A stretch of DNA of 64,000 nucleotides, taken from contig JAKTNV010000017.1 in assembly GCA_022747635.1 (NCBI GenBank), forward strand, positions 682,001 through 746,000, given 5' to 3'. This DNA comes from Hetaerina americana. Lineage: Eukaryota; Arthropoda; Insecta; Odonata; Calopterygidae. A program made the translations under genes and the position numbers. Positions 11,680-22,395 of the stretch are shown piece by piece. Position 1 is the first letter of the stretch. The number at the start of each line of letters is the position of its first letter. The notes beneath the pieces are model-generated. The model did no database searches. It saw only the letters and a list, made by a program, of their open reading frames with translations, and was not told the origin of the DNA.

Positions 11680-12905
11680 GATATAACGGATAAAATATTA
11701 ATCGAATCAAAAGACGTTCTATCAAGATGGAATAAATATATAGAAGAAATAAATGGTGAAGATAATAGGCCAGAACTAGAATATAAAAAGAGCGCACGCA
11801 TGATATCGGTTAGGATTGCTTAGGAATAACTTGGAATATTTGTCTGCGCGATAGATAATGTATACAAAATGAAATCGAAGAAGGCTGTAGGGAAAGATGA
11901 CATCCCTGCAAAACAACTCAAGAATTTAGGAAAATGGTATTTTATGTTATCATTCGTTGATGAGGGAGAAATTTGGCTGAATGACTTTGTCGTATCAGTA
12001 TTGACCCCCATCCCAAAAATGGAAAAAAGAAGCAATATTTGTGAACTGTCGGATGAAAAGTGTTATTTACCAGCAAAACTGGCGGCCCTTTGAGTAATCA
12101 ACAAAAAGATGAAGAGGAGGATAAAAATATTTTTTTGGAGATCATTACAGACTTAGGAAGAAGATGGATACACTTAATCATCCTTTAATTCCATAGAAAT
12201 AATGCTGTCACTATGTAAAAGGAGCGCAGAGATGTATCTCCATGCTTCGTGGAATTTGATGAAGAGTCCTATAGAGTGAGCTGGGCTCAATGAATAAATG
12301 TTTGCAGGCGATAGGAATACACTGGAGGGATACATGACTGATCATGACACTTGCACATGCCTCAGACTGCTTAAATACGGATAGCGAATGAAGAGTGGGG
12401 ATGGGCAGTGCCAAGCAGCATAGTGAGGCGGAGATGCCCATTATCACCTATTATCCTTCACACGCCGTTGGGCTAGGTATTAGATGAACTCTAACATCAC
12501 CTTATCCAATCGAACTTCGTTTTGGTAACTGTATTTATATTTTTTATGCTAAGATAATGGTTTGGGAGTCCTGGGAATGTCTGGAGGCTTGAATGAAGGT
12601 AGGTGGAGAACTAATCAAATCAGTTGTGAATGTCAAATGTGAATGACCGAGCAGTACTTTAATCAGCCATCCGAAGTGTTACAATCAATACTTAGCATAT
12701 AAAAGAATCAATGTGATAGGTATGGCATGAAATTTAATCACGAAAAAAAACGAAGATTGAGGTGAGAGTCTCAGCAACAAGGAAAGCTAAGGTAAAATTT
12801 AGGTTGTGGGATATAGAGCGGTTCATTATTGTTGGCAACGCTTTAAAAGTATATGGGAAAGACCTAAATAGTGTGTGGGCAAAGATTAAGGTTGTCATCA
12901 AGCTA
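11680..12905 (+). pseudogene. decayed LINE-A copy (reverse transcriptase region)
   Basis: Conceptual translation across frames gives LINE reverse transcriptase landmarks in order. SRWNKYIEEING and MKSKKAVGKDDIPAKQLKNLG (11740-11935) are the start of the RT domain. VLTPIPKM follows near 12000. An equivalent of the FEKAFDRV block lies near 12245. NEEWGWAVP leading to RCPLSPI at about 12385-12445 corresponds to GVRQGCPLSP. After an interruption, QCDRYGMKFN (near 12710) and IERFIIVGNAL (near 12815) match IQCDRYGMRIN and VEQFTYLGSVL of the copy at 28453-29415. Many stops and frameshifts show it is dead. The block that would hold the FADD motif is missing, and a SINE-A piece lies there. Confidence 0.65.
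12450..12520 (+). mobile_element. SINE-A 3-prime fragment nested in the LINE
   Basis: TTCACACGCCGTTGGGCTAG (12451-12470) and the following bases align with the 3-prime half of SINE-A at 5212-5446 and 48783-48960. The fragment sits exactly where the LINE-A reading frame loses its FADD block, so it is probably a later insertion accompanied by deletion. Confidence 0.5.
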
Positions 12906-13100
12906 ATTACATTAACTTTTACTTTTTAATCCCGGCACAGAGTATCGCATGGACCGAGTGGAAATTAAAGGGTTAACATCACTCATAGGTAGAAACCTCG
13001 AAGCTAGATTCATGCAAGAAAAGGAGGATGAAGTGGGAAAGGAGAAAGGTGATTTCCACATTTTTCGGGCTGCGTCCGCGTATGTCGTTTGATTGCACAA

Positions 13101-13133
13101 CAGTTTCGCCAGATATCCTGCTGGCGTCCTCAG
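13101..13133 (-). ncRNA. solitary hammerhead-like motif
   Basis: On the minus strand: CTGAGGA (13133-13127), spacer C, GCCAG (13125-13121) pairing with CTGGC (13112-13108) around an 8-nt loop, then GAA and AC. All core blocks and a perfect 5-bp stem II are present. The surrounding sequence contains no recognised element, so it may be the relic of a PLE end. Confidence 0.5.
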
Positions 13134-16100
13134 GTCAAGGATGAAAAGAAGCTTGTTGTCCCGTATTATATAGGGAAAATCCGGCGCCAATACCGGGAAA
13201 TTTCTTTGGCCAATCAGGGAACGTCCTCATATTTGCGCGGAATAATTCTTTTCCACGCACTGTGGAGTGGATATCCATCCTCTCTTTTAAAGTTTTCTCT
13301 AAAGGAGAAACGTGGCTGTTCAGAGAAAATGATATGACCCGAAATGAGGCACAGTAAATGAGTTAAATGCCATAAGTTTTAAGGATTTGACGCTCAAAAA
13401 TCGTTTAAAATTTCAATTTCGTTAAAATCCTCACTTTCGATAGGGCGAGTATCCCTCTTTTCGAAGAAATTAGACGGCCGTATCGCAAATGAGTTCTCTT
13501 TCCATGGGGATTAAATTTACCGTTTCTTTGAGATGAAATTGTCTTCTTTCCTCTGAGGCCACGTTCCGATTTTCTAATCGATACATCTCACTCGTGATGC
13601 CCACCACAGTGTAGTCTTTGAAACAGCAATCTGTAATACAGCAAATAATTTTAATCAATTTTTTCTATCAATTTGCTATTGTAAATATAAAATGAATTCC
13701 CACACCTCCTTTTCAACCTTGTGCCAATCAAGTTTACGGTCTCGGCTATCCCGTTTTCAATTTCCCCTAATTTGATCTGGCATGAGAATACTTACTTTTT
13801 TACCGTTAAGAGATTTGTTGAAAATTAACTCTGCCGTTAATTTTCGATTATGAAAGACATTTTTCACGGGGTGGCTGAAAACATTCGCCATGGCATGGTT
13901 GGTATGAGTGTTATCATTCTTTTTTAAATGTGGTATTTACATGTTGTTTAAAATTTAGTATTGGCAGACTTCCATAATTGCCAAAAACACACAAAGGTTA
14001 GTAAGTATACATAATATATAATGTGCCTCGAGAAACATTAATATTACCAAGTAGTTTCGATCTTATTCCTTGAATATTATTACTAATGAATTTCATGACA
14101 TTTTAACTCATTTATAATTTTACACCCATTGGTATGAACATGTTCTTACCTGGTATGAAAATAAATTGCGTTAAATGTGACATCTTTTCTCACTGATGCT
14201 TAGATAGTTTAAGGCAGAATAAAGAAATTGCGTGACCTATATATTTTTGTCTTCTTGATATAAAAATTAAAATGCGGTCACCATTCTCATTGGAAAAATA
14301 TTCTAAATTGCTATTTTGAACGTTTGTGACCAGAATTTCTCTTGAAAATCAATATCGGGAAAATATTTCACGCTTTCCCGCGTAAAATATTAAGGGCAAA
14401 GGAAATAAATATCAGAACAAAATATATTCTCGACTGTGGAAATTGAAGTCTACTGGTTTTATAGAAAATATAAGATACCTTTTTAAGGAAAATGAATTGG
14501 TTTTATGATAGGCATTTATTTACCCTCAAGGCTGGAGACTTAATTCTGTGGAAAATAACGTAATATCAACTCGATATAACTAACTTGTCTGACTCCCGGA
14601 GAAGACGAGTCTCTGAGTCACTGAGTAAATAATCTCATCTATCGGTTGGTAAGAGCAATTCTGATTATTTTATTTTCCTTCAAAGATTTAAAAAATAATG
14701 TTTACTAGGCTCTCATCCACGGTCTCTCCTCTGCAAGTCCAATCTGCCGTTAGCTTTGAAAAACTTTGATTTTACTATATAGGGGGTAAATAAACTTAAT
14801 GAAAAATAAAGGAGACGTGAACCGTACTCGTAATATTACTTTGGCCGCGTGTAGATTATTCGCGTCTTTAAGTAGACAATTGTATTAGGATTTGGCCAAA
14901 GTTGATCGAAACGAAAGCAACACTCAACTCAAGTTTTGTAACATATATGTACTGCAGCTACATGTCGCCATAATTATTTACTTTTTTCTTTTAGTAAGTT
15001 AAAGTTCAGCTAGGAGAATGACGTTGTTTTCATATTTTTGTTCATTATTCTGTCTCGAATCGGGCTGCGTAATTTTAGAAGTGGCTAACTAGGAATTGAA
15101 ATATCCACGAAAAAACAAAATTGCTCAATAAAATAGTCTAGGAATAAAAGTATAACCTGCTATTTTCTGAAAAAAAACTGCAACCTACGGACTTCAAATT
15201 AATTGTGGATACTGAGGAAGATATCTGATACTTTGATAAAAGATTGATTGTTCATGTTTGATTTTTCCTAAGCGATGATATTTTTATATAAATGCTGAAT
15301 GTATTTAGCTCTAGGGTATCATTTTACGAATTTCAAATTTTGAAACGTGATTTTGCGTAAAAGTTTCTACCAAAATTTGAACCAAAATGACTAAGGTAGA
15401 TCATTTCTCGTAGGTTTATTTCCCTAAAGCAGTACTTTTATGGTTAATAAAACTGTTAAGTGTAAAATATCGTGTTTTGAAGAGGAATAATATTTGAGTT
15501 ATCGTGACCACTAAATCCCAATCTCACGAATGCATACCCTCTTTCATTCACATCCACATGCACGCACACAAATATTCATTGCCGAAAATTGTCAAAATGT
15601 ATTCAAGGAGCTTGCTATGTAAGAAGAAAGAAATTTTAACCTAACCAATCACCTCCATACTTTTTATGTAAAAAGAGAGGTGAATCAACATTCAGTCTTG
15701 ATTTAGCGGCATATGGTTTATTGACAGTCAAGCCAACCTTTTTAGCAAGTGTAAATTGATCTTCTCAGGCGAATTTCACGCATTTTATCGGGCATAATTT
15801 TGAATCGAGACAACAGTGCAGAATTAAGTAAGGTTACCATATAAGATACCTGTATTTCTGTAGATATAAGTTAAATTTGATCTAGAGTTCGTCCTGTTGA
15901 GACGCCTGTGGCGGGCCATTAGTAAACTAGCATATTCTTAGCATCTATATTAGTCTCATCTTCTTTAAGATACTGTTTGTTAAGAAATTAATTGCTCTCG
16001 TTTACTAAATAATGCGTTGGTATTACTCAGCTGTTTTTATCACTTGTTAACTATAACGAAACTACAAATGTAGAGAAAAACAGTGTTCTGGCCGAATATG

Positions 16101-16589
16101 ATTTTTTACGATGCAGTCACGCCAATCTACACGTATTTTTTCGGAGTCGGACCCTGAGTGAAGTGATGCTTACGATCGGGGGAAAAGATAATAATCCAAT
16201 GACGTTATAATTTTCTCTTGGCGGTTTCAAATGTATATCTTTACGACAGCTCGAAGAGTGTGAAAAATGTTGGCTACACCTTTAAAATTTGACTACGAAT
16301 ATATTAGCGTCAAAAATGTAATTGAATAGTTTCTCTTGCATTTCATAAGTACGTTAGTAAGTTCGTTGGTAAATACGTTAGCAAGTAAGCCATTGAAAGA
16401 CCACTGTAGCAATCGGTAGGTGTTCCGTGCGGAACTATACCGAAACTTCATTTAATTTAGAGATCACTAGCAAAATCGGATGAACCGTAACTGAGACATT
16501 ACAGCGCACTATGATCTGCACAATTATCATGAGTACCGTTGATGTTCTTGAAACCCAATTGACCTCGGTAAATCGGCGGATTTGTTAGT
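13134..16589. other. long AT-rich non-coding stretch
   Basis: No coding region, repeat family or RNA gene was recognised in these 3.4 kb, apart from the small 12-mer tandem repeat at 16346-16381. It may be intronic or intergenic. Confidence 0.4.
16346..16381. repeat. three tandem copies of a 12-mer
   Basis: TAAGTACGTTAG, TAAGTTCGTTGG and TAAATACGTTAG follow each other directly, differing at one to two positions per copy. Confidence 0.8.
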
Positions 16590-17300
16590 GTTAAGTCCCC
16601 GATCCCTCTTTCTCCTACGAAGCCTTTTCGCGACGATAAAATTCGGCTAACACCCACCGCTGTCCTCAAACGAGTGGCAAAATTTTCAACGCTCCTCTCG
16701 CTACCTCCCCTCCCACTCCCCAGATCCCCTGCCCCCCTGCCCACCTCCCCCGCTTCTCTCTCCCCGGGCAATGGCAGTAGTAGTAGACTTCCCCTATCCT
16801 CGTCGCCATGAATGGGACCGTGGGTGTGAGAGGCGTTTCCTGCACCCTTTCATTTCCATTCATTCATGCTTACGACTCATTAGTGTTCCCTTGCCATTCG
16901 CCGTTCCGGAGACAAAGCTCTTCAAAAGATCACGCGACACGTCGCCAAGGCCCCTTCTTTCTTTTTCTCTCTCTCTCTCCTTCGTCTCGCAAGGATTAAT
17001 ATTCTCCCTCTCTCCGGCTTTCCCTTCCCTTCTTCTTCCTCTCTCTTCCTAACGCTCACCCCCGCAAACCATTATTCTCTCCTTCCATGCATTTCCCTTC
17101 TTGAACTCGTACGCCGCCTTTTTTTCTTGGAGTGACTCTCATTCCGGGAGGACCCTGTAATGAGGGAAAAGGAAGTGGGGCGAAGGAGTGAGGATGGCAG
17201 GACGGTCTATGGGAGTAAGGAGCGTTCGGAAACCCCGGGAAGAATGGACCAGAAAGCTGGAGAGAAGGAATCAACAAAGGTCGAACTGCGTTGCTGAACG
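16590..17300. promoter_or_regulatory. CpG- and pyrimidine-rich island
   Basis: GC-rich sequence with CpGs and long CT-rich tracts (16680-16770 and 16940-17090), bounded by AT-rich DNA. Overlapping frames on both strands are low in complexity and resemble no family. It may be a promoter or untranslated-exon island. Confidence 0.3.
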
Positions 17301-17514
17301 AGCGTCGAAACTGCGAAAATTGATAAGCTTGCATATCTCTCTAAAGCAATAATATTTCCTTTCATATCGAATTAAATTACATATATTGCTAAAAGAATTT
17401 TTAATGAGCGATCAACCTGATGAGGTATTATGAAACTTAACGAAGGGATGCTAGGCATGGAGGTGGAGGAGAGAGAGTTTGCGGATACCTAGAGGCAGGA
17501 AAGGTTAATTCAGG

Positions 17515-17625
17515 GTATTTTAATTGGTAATGGAATCTTAAAGATTGGTAGAGGAGAGAACGTTAGGCAAGCAAAGTAGGGAGGGGGGATAGGCATTTTG
17601 TGTGGCATGCAGGGAGATGGAATGC
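17515..17625 (+). pseudogene. possible LINE-A tail fragment
   Basis: The translation GILKIGRGENVRQAK followed by GGGIGIL is spaced like the GMLKTVIEGRMLGKRGKGR and RIGML segments of LINE-A. The match is short and weak. Confidence 0.35.
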
Positions 17626-18335
17626 ACGTGTAACAGAAGATTTGGATTGTCTCCTTAGGTGAATAATGTATGTAGTGATGTCCCATATGTTTCCATTCGG
17701 AATTATGGCTCTCTACATAATAATAAAAATCGATTTAAATTAGCAAATTTCATGACTCACTATGCGAATGGCTCTAACTCGTCGAATATGGGGCACTAAA
17801 TATTCCTAATACGCTTTTATGATCAATATGTGTGTTAAGTTACCGTGCGTGATCATACTTAAGAAGGAGATGCTAAGGATGACAAAAGAATGGCTCTTAT
17901 GACGACTCCAGGAGTTCATTTTGTGCCGATATTCATTTGAGAAACTTTTATGATGTGAAATCAGGGCCGCGATTAAGATGTGTGTCACAAGGGGAAAATA
18001 TGGATTTCTGTGTGTCCCTCTCCCTGATGGTACCTTTCCCTCTTACGTCCACGCTCCCCCCGTACAAAGTGTACCAGTTATTGTGCAGTGGATATTATCA
18101 TTAGTGCCGTGAAACATGAAGTATGCAAACATTATTTTGCGATTTTCCCCCTGTCTCCGTGGAGCATGTTTTTTTGTCGGAGGACTTTAGAATCCAATAG
18201 CCTCTGTTGCTCTCAAAATTCGTGCCACTCGAATGGAGATGATTTCAAGATGAGATATAATTCACTCATAATAGGGGACGAGTAATTATGAAAATGAAAC
18301 CATGCGATAAAAAAGAAACTTAAAGGAAAAATCTC
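17626..18335. other. AT-rich non-coding
   Basis: Nothing recognised. Confidence 0.4.
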
Positions 18336-18339
18336 TTTT

Positions 18340-18515
18340 GGGGTTGGAGTGCCTTCCATGAATTTCTGTAATGGTAATAGAAGGTAGAATGTTGGGAAAG
18401 CGAGGTAGAGGGAGAAAAAAATAGTAATTTTGGCTGGAATTAAGGGAGGTAGAAAGTATGCTGGGCTAAAGAATGAGTTTTTGTGATATTTAGGGTGGGA
18501 TTTATGGATATCTTG
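18340..18515 (+). pseudogene. LINE-A tail fragment
   Basis: The plus strand encodes VIEGRMLGKRGRGRKKI and then GIKGGRKYAGLKNE. These are nearly the same as VIEGRMLGKRGKGRNRI and GMKGGRKYSEMKRD at the end of the LINE-A protein at 28453-29415. Only the 3-prime end of the element remains. Confidence 0.65.
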
Positions 18516-18879
18516 AGTCATTTTAGTTAGTTCTTCGAAGCATAGCAGTTAAGAGACCCAGTGTCTATAAAATATCATATTCCAAACCGGTGGATTGTGA
18601 CTAATAAATCACTCGCTTTGATGACCAAGCAATGCTTAAAATTACTCTCAAAAGTTATTACGCTTAAAAGCAAAATCCAAGCGCGAAATGGGTCAACGTC
18701 TAAGAATAAAATACTTCTATAACATCATATACGGGTGCCGATGAGTTTTCTCAATGTATGACAGGGCATCCCGGTGGGAAATCTTATGGGAGTGGATAGA
18801 CAAATGAAACTTCATTTGTGGTGCTCTAACCTTAAACGTAGGTTTTGGACGATCACTAACGATTATGTATACGTTTATC

Positions 18880-18901
18880 TACACACACACACAAATATAT
18901 A

Positions 18902-18957
<56 letters not shown>

Positions 18958-18980
18958 TTTATGTGTGTGTATATACGTAT
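18880..18980. repeat. compound (AC)n-(TA)n-(GT)n microsatellite
   Basis: An AC run, a GT run, about 30 bases of TA repeats, an interrupted TA stretch and a final GT run. Confidence 0.95.
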
Positions 18981-19039
18981 CACATAAAATTCCTTTTGTT
19001 TGCCATACCTTGGTGTAAAGCACTTAGTGTCAACTACAA

Positions 19040-19275
19040 TCGGCTGTCTAATCAATCATAATTTGATCTTCAGCAAATTTAATTGATTTAATCACCTGAT
19101 TGTCCACTTCTATCCCCAGCCAAAGCCCTACTATGTCTCCCTATACATACCCTCAGTATATATGTTGAAAATCACTATCAATAATGGGCAACCTTGAATC
19201 ACTCGCATGCCTAAAACTGCTCATCCTATTCTCCAAATGCAATCTCCTAATATGTGCTGTCAGATTTAAGTAGAG
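19040..19275 (-). pseudogene. LINE-A reverse transcriptase fragment
   Basis: The plus-strand word ATAATGGGCAACCTTG matches GATAATGGGCAACCCTG at 29264-29280, which is antisense to the GCPLSP block of LINE-A. The minus-strand translation gives VIQGCPLLIVIFNIYTEGM, equivalent to VRQGCPLSPLLFNLYAEEM. Decayed and short. Confidence 0.6.
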
Positions 19276-20954
19276 TTGTGAATAAGTCGCCTATATAGAG
19301 AGAAATAAATCTAAATAAGCTTGCGAAGCGTCACGATATTGCTCAATAAATTATTCTGAATTCTTATATCTGAAAGATGGACCATAATAGAACACGCGGT
19401 CTCCCAATTGGCTTCGACCCTGACTGATTCCATGAGATGCGAGCACCAAAATCATCTCCCATCTCTCTTTGCGTAACACGTTCACTTTTTTGTTGCCTGC
19501 TTATCGAAGAAATCCTTAAGTCCTCTCGGTTGACCTCAGTGAAGTGTTCACCGTAATTCCTCGCCAAACGGCTGGGGTTGACAAAGATCCGGCGTTGACA
19601 GAGGCAGCATACGTTAATAAATGAAATGAATAAATAATAATACTTTTTTCATTGAGGGGAAAATTTCGACATCTCCTTTAACCTCAGCGGATTTAAGGAA
19701 GCTCAGCTGGACCATAGGCATTCAAAGTAGGACGCTAACTTTGAAATTGTGGTATTGAAATATTATACCTCGCTCTCTCAAATCCGTGGCTGGCGTGGGA
19801 TTATTTTTTAATCTTTTGTACCGTAGATTTGGAAGTCAGTTAGCAATGGCAAAAATCTTTTCAAGTTACCCAAACTAACAAAGTTACCCTGACCGCATTG
19901 GGTATCTCAGGCAAAATTCAACTTAAACACTTTTAACCAACTAGATTGAACGATTTTTACTTGGCGTTTCTTCACTTTTAAGCGTTAATTGCTGTTCTGA
20001 TAGCATCCAAGCCACCTGCAGAATTAGAACGTATAGCATTCGGCTAACCAACGGATATATCTAGGAATTCAACTTGCTTTTGGATGAGATTCGGTTGTAA
20101 TCTTTTTATAGTTGTCTTTACTTCTTCTTTCAAACATGAAATTTGCATCATGCAATTCGTCAATGTAAAGATAATATTGAAAACTTAAAAATAAATTACG
20201 TGTATGCCAAAGAGCCATACCAGAGTTTATTTCTATGATATTAGCTTTCCCTATCTCTTTCTTTGTTTTTCTTTCTTCCGTTCTTCTCACGCTTGGATTT
20301 AGCGAAGCAAGAATGGATAGAAATGACCCGTCAATTATCTCTCAAGCCAAAATTGTTAATACACTCCTTGAAAACATGCCTCGAATGTTTTTCTTACTGT
20401 GAGAGTTTATCAGAAAACGCCATTATGTAATTTTGGCTCTGGGTGTTGAGTGCATCCTTAATTTCAGCTCAATGCAAATGTAAAACCAGGTGGACTCAAA
20501 GATTCTCAATCAGGCCGAGCTTTCTCATGCCGTTTTTTGATTCTTGGAGTGTTTCTGCTGTTCATAATTACTCGGATTCGCGTGACACTTTCAGATAGTG
20601 ATCCGTTGTTTGGAATTGCCAAAAAAAAATTCCCCAAGGACTGGAGCACTGAAATAGAAAATCACAAGGCTATTTTCTATTCTCGCATTTTAATTTCGGT
20701 TGGGAAAAAAGAAACGCTGTCTCAGCCTTTCTGTAAAGAGGCGTCGTATTATAAATTAATTTCCGAATCCCATGCTATGCAGCCTATTAACACAATAGAT
20801 TAGAAGTTTGTCACTTATCACAATGAAATGATCATCATACAAATGGAAATTTTCTGATAATTAATGTTCGGATTTTTATCAAAACTATGTGGCTACGTAT
20901 TGCGATGCGACCATCGAGTAACATGGCTGGATTCTAAGGTCGTAATAGGTAAAC
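19276..20954. other. AT-rich non-coding
   Basis: No domain, repeat or RNA gene was recognised. Open frames at 19364-19567, 20069-20290 and 20537-20803 look like chance. Confidence 0.4.
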
Positions 20955-20966
20955 AAGAGTGGAGGA
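20955..20966. repeat. target-site duplication of the PLE, left
   Basis: AAGAGTGGAGGA, identical to 22384-22395. The two copies bracket the Penelope-like element. Confidence 0.8.
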
Positions 20967-21000
20967 ATGAAGGATCTCAGGCTTTCCCGGCGAATAGTAT

Positions 21001-21251
21001 TCAGGAATTTTTCTCGAGTTTCCAGCCGGGTCAGGTTTCGGAGTACCGACGTTTCGATGGCTGACTCTGCCATCGTCTTCAGGGTTGAAGTGCAGAGCAT
21101 GGAAATTGCCGGGTATTTATACATGTTGCGTGGGTCAGGTGTGGCCTGATTGGTCGGATGAGTTTCTTCGGCCCGCTCCGGTCAATCGGCCTTGTTCCCG
21201 TGTGTTTCTCATCTTTTTTAGTATCGGCTTCCAAATATTACTTATCTGGAA
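21001..21251 (-). repeat. PLE terminal repeat arm, left (sense orientation)
   Basis: The 251-bp arm carries the end of the coding frame, a TATA-like TATAAATA on the minus strand (21121-21114) and a hammerhead-like core at 21085-21045. It is complementary to 22134-22384 with two mismatches. Confidence 0.9.
21045..21085 (-). ncRNA. minimal hammerhead-like ribozyme in the left PLE arm
   Basis: Exact mirror of the motif at 22300-22340, on the minus strand and in sense orientation downstream of the PLE frame. Core blocks and stem II are identical. Confidence 0.65.
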
Positions 21252-22133
21252 GCCGGTGTCTCGGTTTAAGTTGTTTTTCTCCAGTCGGATCTCTATTCCT
21301 TCTTTTACCACGCGGTCCCAATAACCGTTGGCATGACATAGCCTCTTTGTGGCTTCAAAGTCGATTCTATGGTCATGGGTGATACTGTGTTCGGCGACTG
21401 CCGACTTTTCCGGGTAGTGGAGTCGTATGCATCTCTGGTGTTCTTTTAGGCGTTTTTCAATTGTGCGGCCCGTCTCCCCGATGTAAACTTTGCCGCACTC
21501 GCAGGGAATTCGGTAGACTCCCGATGACTTCATTCCGCGTTTGTCTTTGGCCGTGACAAGGAAAGATTTTAGCTTCCCTTGTGGTTTGTGAATCGTTTCC
21601 ACCTTGTGTTTTTTCAGTATTCTTGATATCTTGTGTGATACTGAAGATGTGAACGGGATGCATGCTCTGGCGATTGGCTTTTCTTCCTCCTCTCTCCTAC
21701 CCTTAGGTCCCGCGAAGGCCCTTTTAAGGGCCAAATCGATTTCCCGAGGCTTGTAATTATTTTGCCGGAAGGTCTTCCTCAGATGTTGTAGTTCCGCTTC
21801 AAGGTTTTCTTTGTCGGAGACTGCACTTGCCCGGTGTATGAGTGTGGATAGAACCCCCCTTTTTTGTGCCGGATGGTGATGACTGCTACCGTTGAGATAC
21901 AGGTCGGTGTGGGTTGGCTTCCTGTATACTTTGTGACCCAGGCTGCCGTCCTCCCTTCTTTCAATGAGAATATCGAGGAATGGTAGCTGTCTGTTTTCTT
22001 CCATTTCCATGGTGAACTGGATACTAGGATGTATGCCGTTCATGTGGCCGAGGAACTCGGGGAGGGTCTCCGGTCCATGTGGCCAAACGACGAAGGTGTC
22101 GTCCACGTATCGAAAAAAGTGTTTCGGTCGTAA
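21135..22133 (-). CDS. PLE polyprotein remnant: RT C-terminus plus GIY-YIG endonuclease
   Basis: An open frame runs from the inverted-repeat junction at 22133 (no natural start) to a stop at 21135. It opens with FFRYVDDTFVVW, the catalytic motif C of PLE reverse transcriptase. The thumb region follows, including LPFLDILI and YRKPTHTDLYL. Numbering from the Met at 22106, the GIY-YIG domain begins with GVYRIPC at 196-202. KVYIGETGR (206-214) carries the second half of the signature, and EKRLKEH (217-223) and AVAEH (236-240) follow. Cys202, Cys204 and the histidines fit the zinc-linked variant found in PLEs. About the last 39 codons lie inside the left inverted arm. An intact protein would reverse transcribe the element RNA and nick the target. 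Here the RT N-terminal half is missing, so only the endonuclease could be functional. Confidence 0.85.
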   Translation of the reverse strand, partial: LRPKHFFRYVDDTFVVWPHGPETLPEFLGHMNGIHPSIQFTMEMEENRQLPFLDILIERREDGSLGHKVYRKPTHTDLYLNGSSHHHPAQKRGVLSTLIHRASAVSDKENLEAELQHLRKTFRQNNYKPREIDLALKRAFAGPKGRREEEEKPIARACIPFTSSVSHKISRILKKHKVETIHKPQGKLKSFLVTAKDKRGMKSSGVYRIPCECGKVYIGETGRTIEKRLKEHQRCIRLHYPEKSAVAEHSITHDHRIDFEATKRLCHANGYWDRVVKEGIEIRLEKNNLNRDTGFQISNIWKPILKKMRNTREQGRLTGAGRRNSSDQSGHT

Positions 22134-22263
22134 TTCCAGACAAGTAATATTTGGAAGCCGATACTAAAAAAGATGAGAAACACACGGGAACAAGGCCGAT
22201 TGACCGGAGCGGGCCGAAGAAACTCATCCGACCAATCAGGCCACACCTGACCCACGCAACATG

Positions 22264-22271
22264 TATAAATA
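22264..22271 (+). promoter_or_regulatory. TATA-like box in the PLE arm
   Basis: TATAAATA lies about 30 bp upstream of the sequence that leads into the hammerhead-like core at 22300. That distance would place transcription start just before the ribozyme. This is an inference from spacing only. Confidence 0.4.
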
Positions 22272-22299
22272 CCCGGCAATTTCCATGCTCTGCACTTCA

Positions 22300-22340
22300 A
22301 CCCTGAAGACGATGGCAGAGTCAGCCATCGAAACGTCGGT
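22300..22340 (+). ncRNA. minimal hammerhead-like ribozyme in the right PLE arm
   Basis: Order of parts: stem I ACC (22300-22302), CTGAAGA (22303-22309), spacer C, and stem II GATGGC (22311-22316) pairing with GCCATC (22324-22329) around a 7-nt loop. GAA (22330-22332), AC (22333-22334), GT (22335-22336) and C (22337, the expected cleavage position) follow, then GGT (22338-22340) closing stem I. The very short stem III, of two pairs with no loop, fits variants thought to work as dimers. Confidence 0.65.
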
Positions 22341-22383
22341 ACTCCGAAACCTGACCCGGCTGGAAACCCGAGAAAAATTCCTG

Positions 22384-22395
22384 AAGAGTGGAGGA
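22384..22395. repeat. target-site duplication of the PLE, right
   Basis: AAGAGTGGAGGA, identical to the left copy at 20955-20966. Confidence 0.8.

Larger units (their letters stand above)
20967..22383 (-). mobile_element. Penelope-like retroelement, 5-prime truncated, with inverted arms
   Basis: A 1,417-bp insertion bounded by a 12-bp direct repeat. It contains a minus-strand frame with a YVDD reverse transcriptase motif and a C-terminal GIY-YIG endonuclease, the diagnostic PLE combination. The downstream terminal region (21001-21251) is present again in inverted orientation upstream (22134-22384), with only two mismatches. The left arm is followed by a 34-bp tail (20967-21000) that the other arm lacks. 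PLEs are known for 5-prime truncation, inverted partial terminal repeats and short tail extensions. The near identity of the arms suggests a recent insertion. It cannot be autonomous, because the RT palm and fingers upstream of YVDD are absent. Confidence 0.85.
22134..22384 (+). repeat. PLE terminal repeat arm, right (inverted)
   Basis: Inverted copy of 21001-21251. Its TATAAATA (22264-22271) points away from the RT frame, so any promoter activity would be outward into flanking DNA. Its last base coincides with the first base of the right target-site duplication. Confidence 0.9.
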
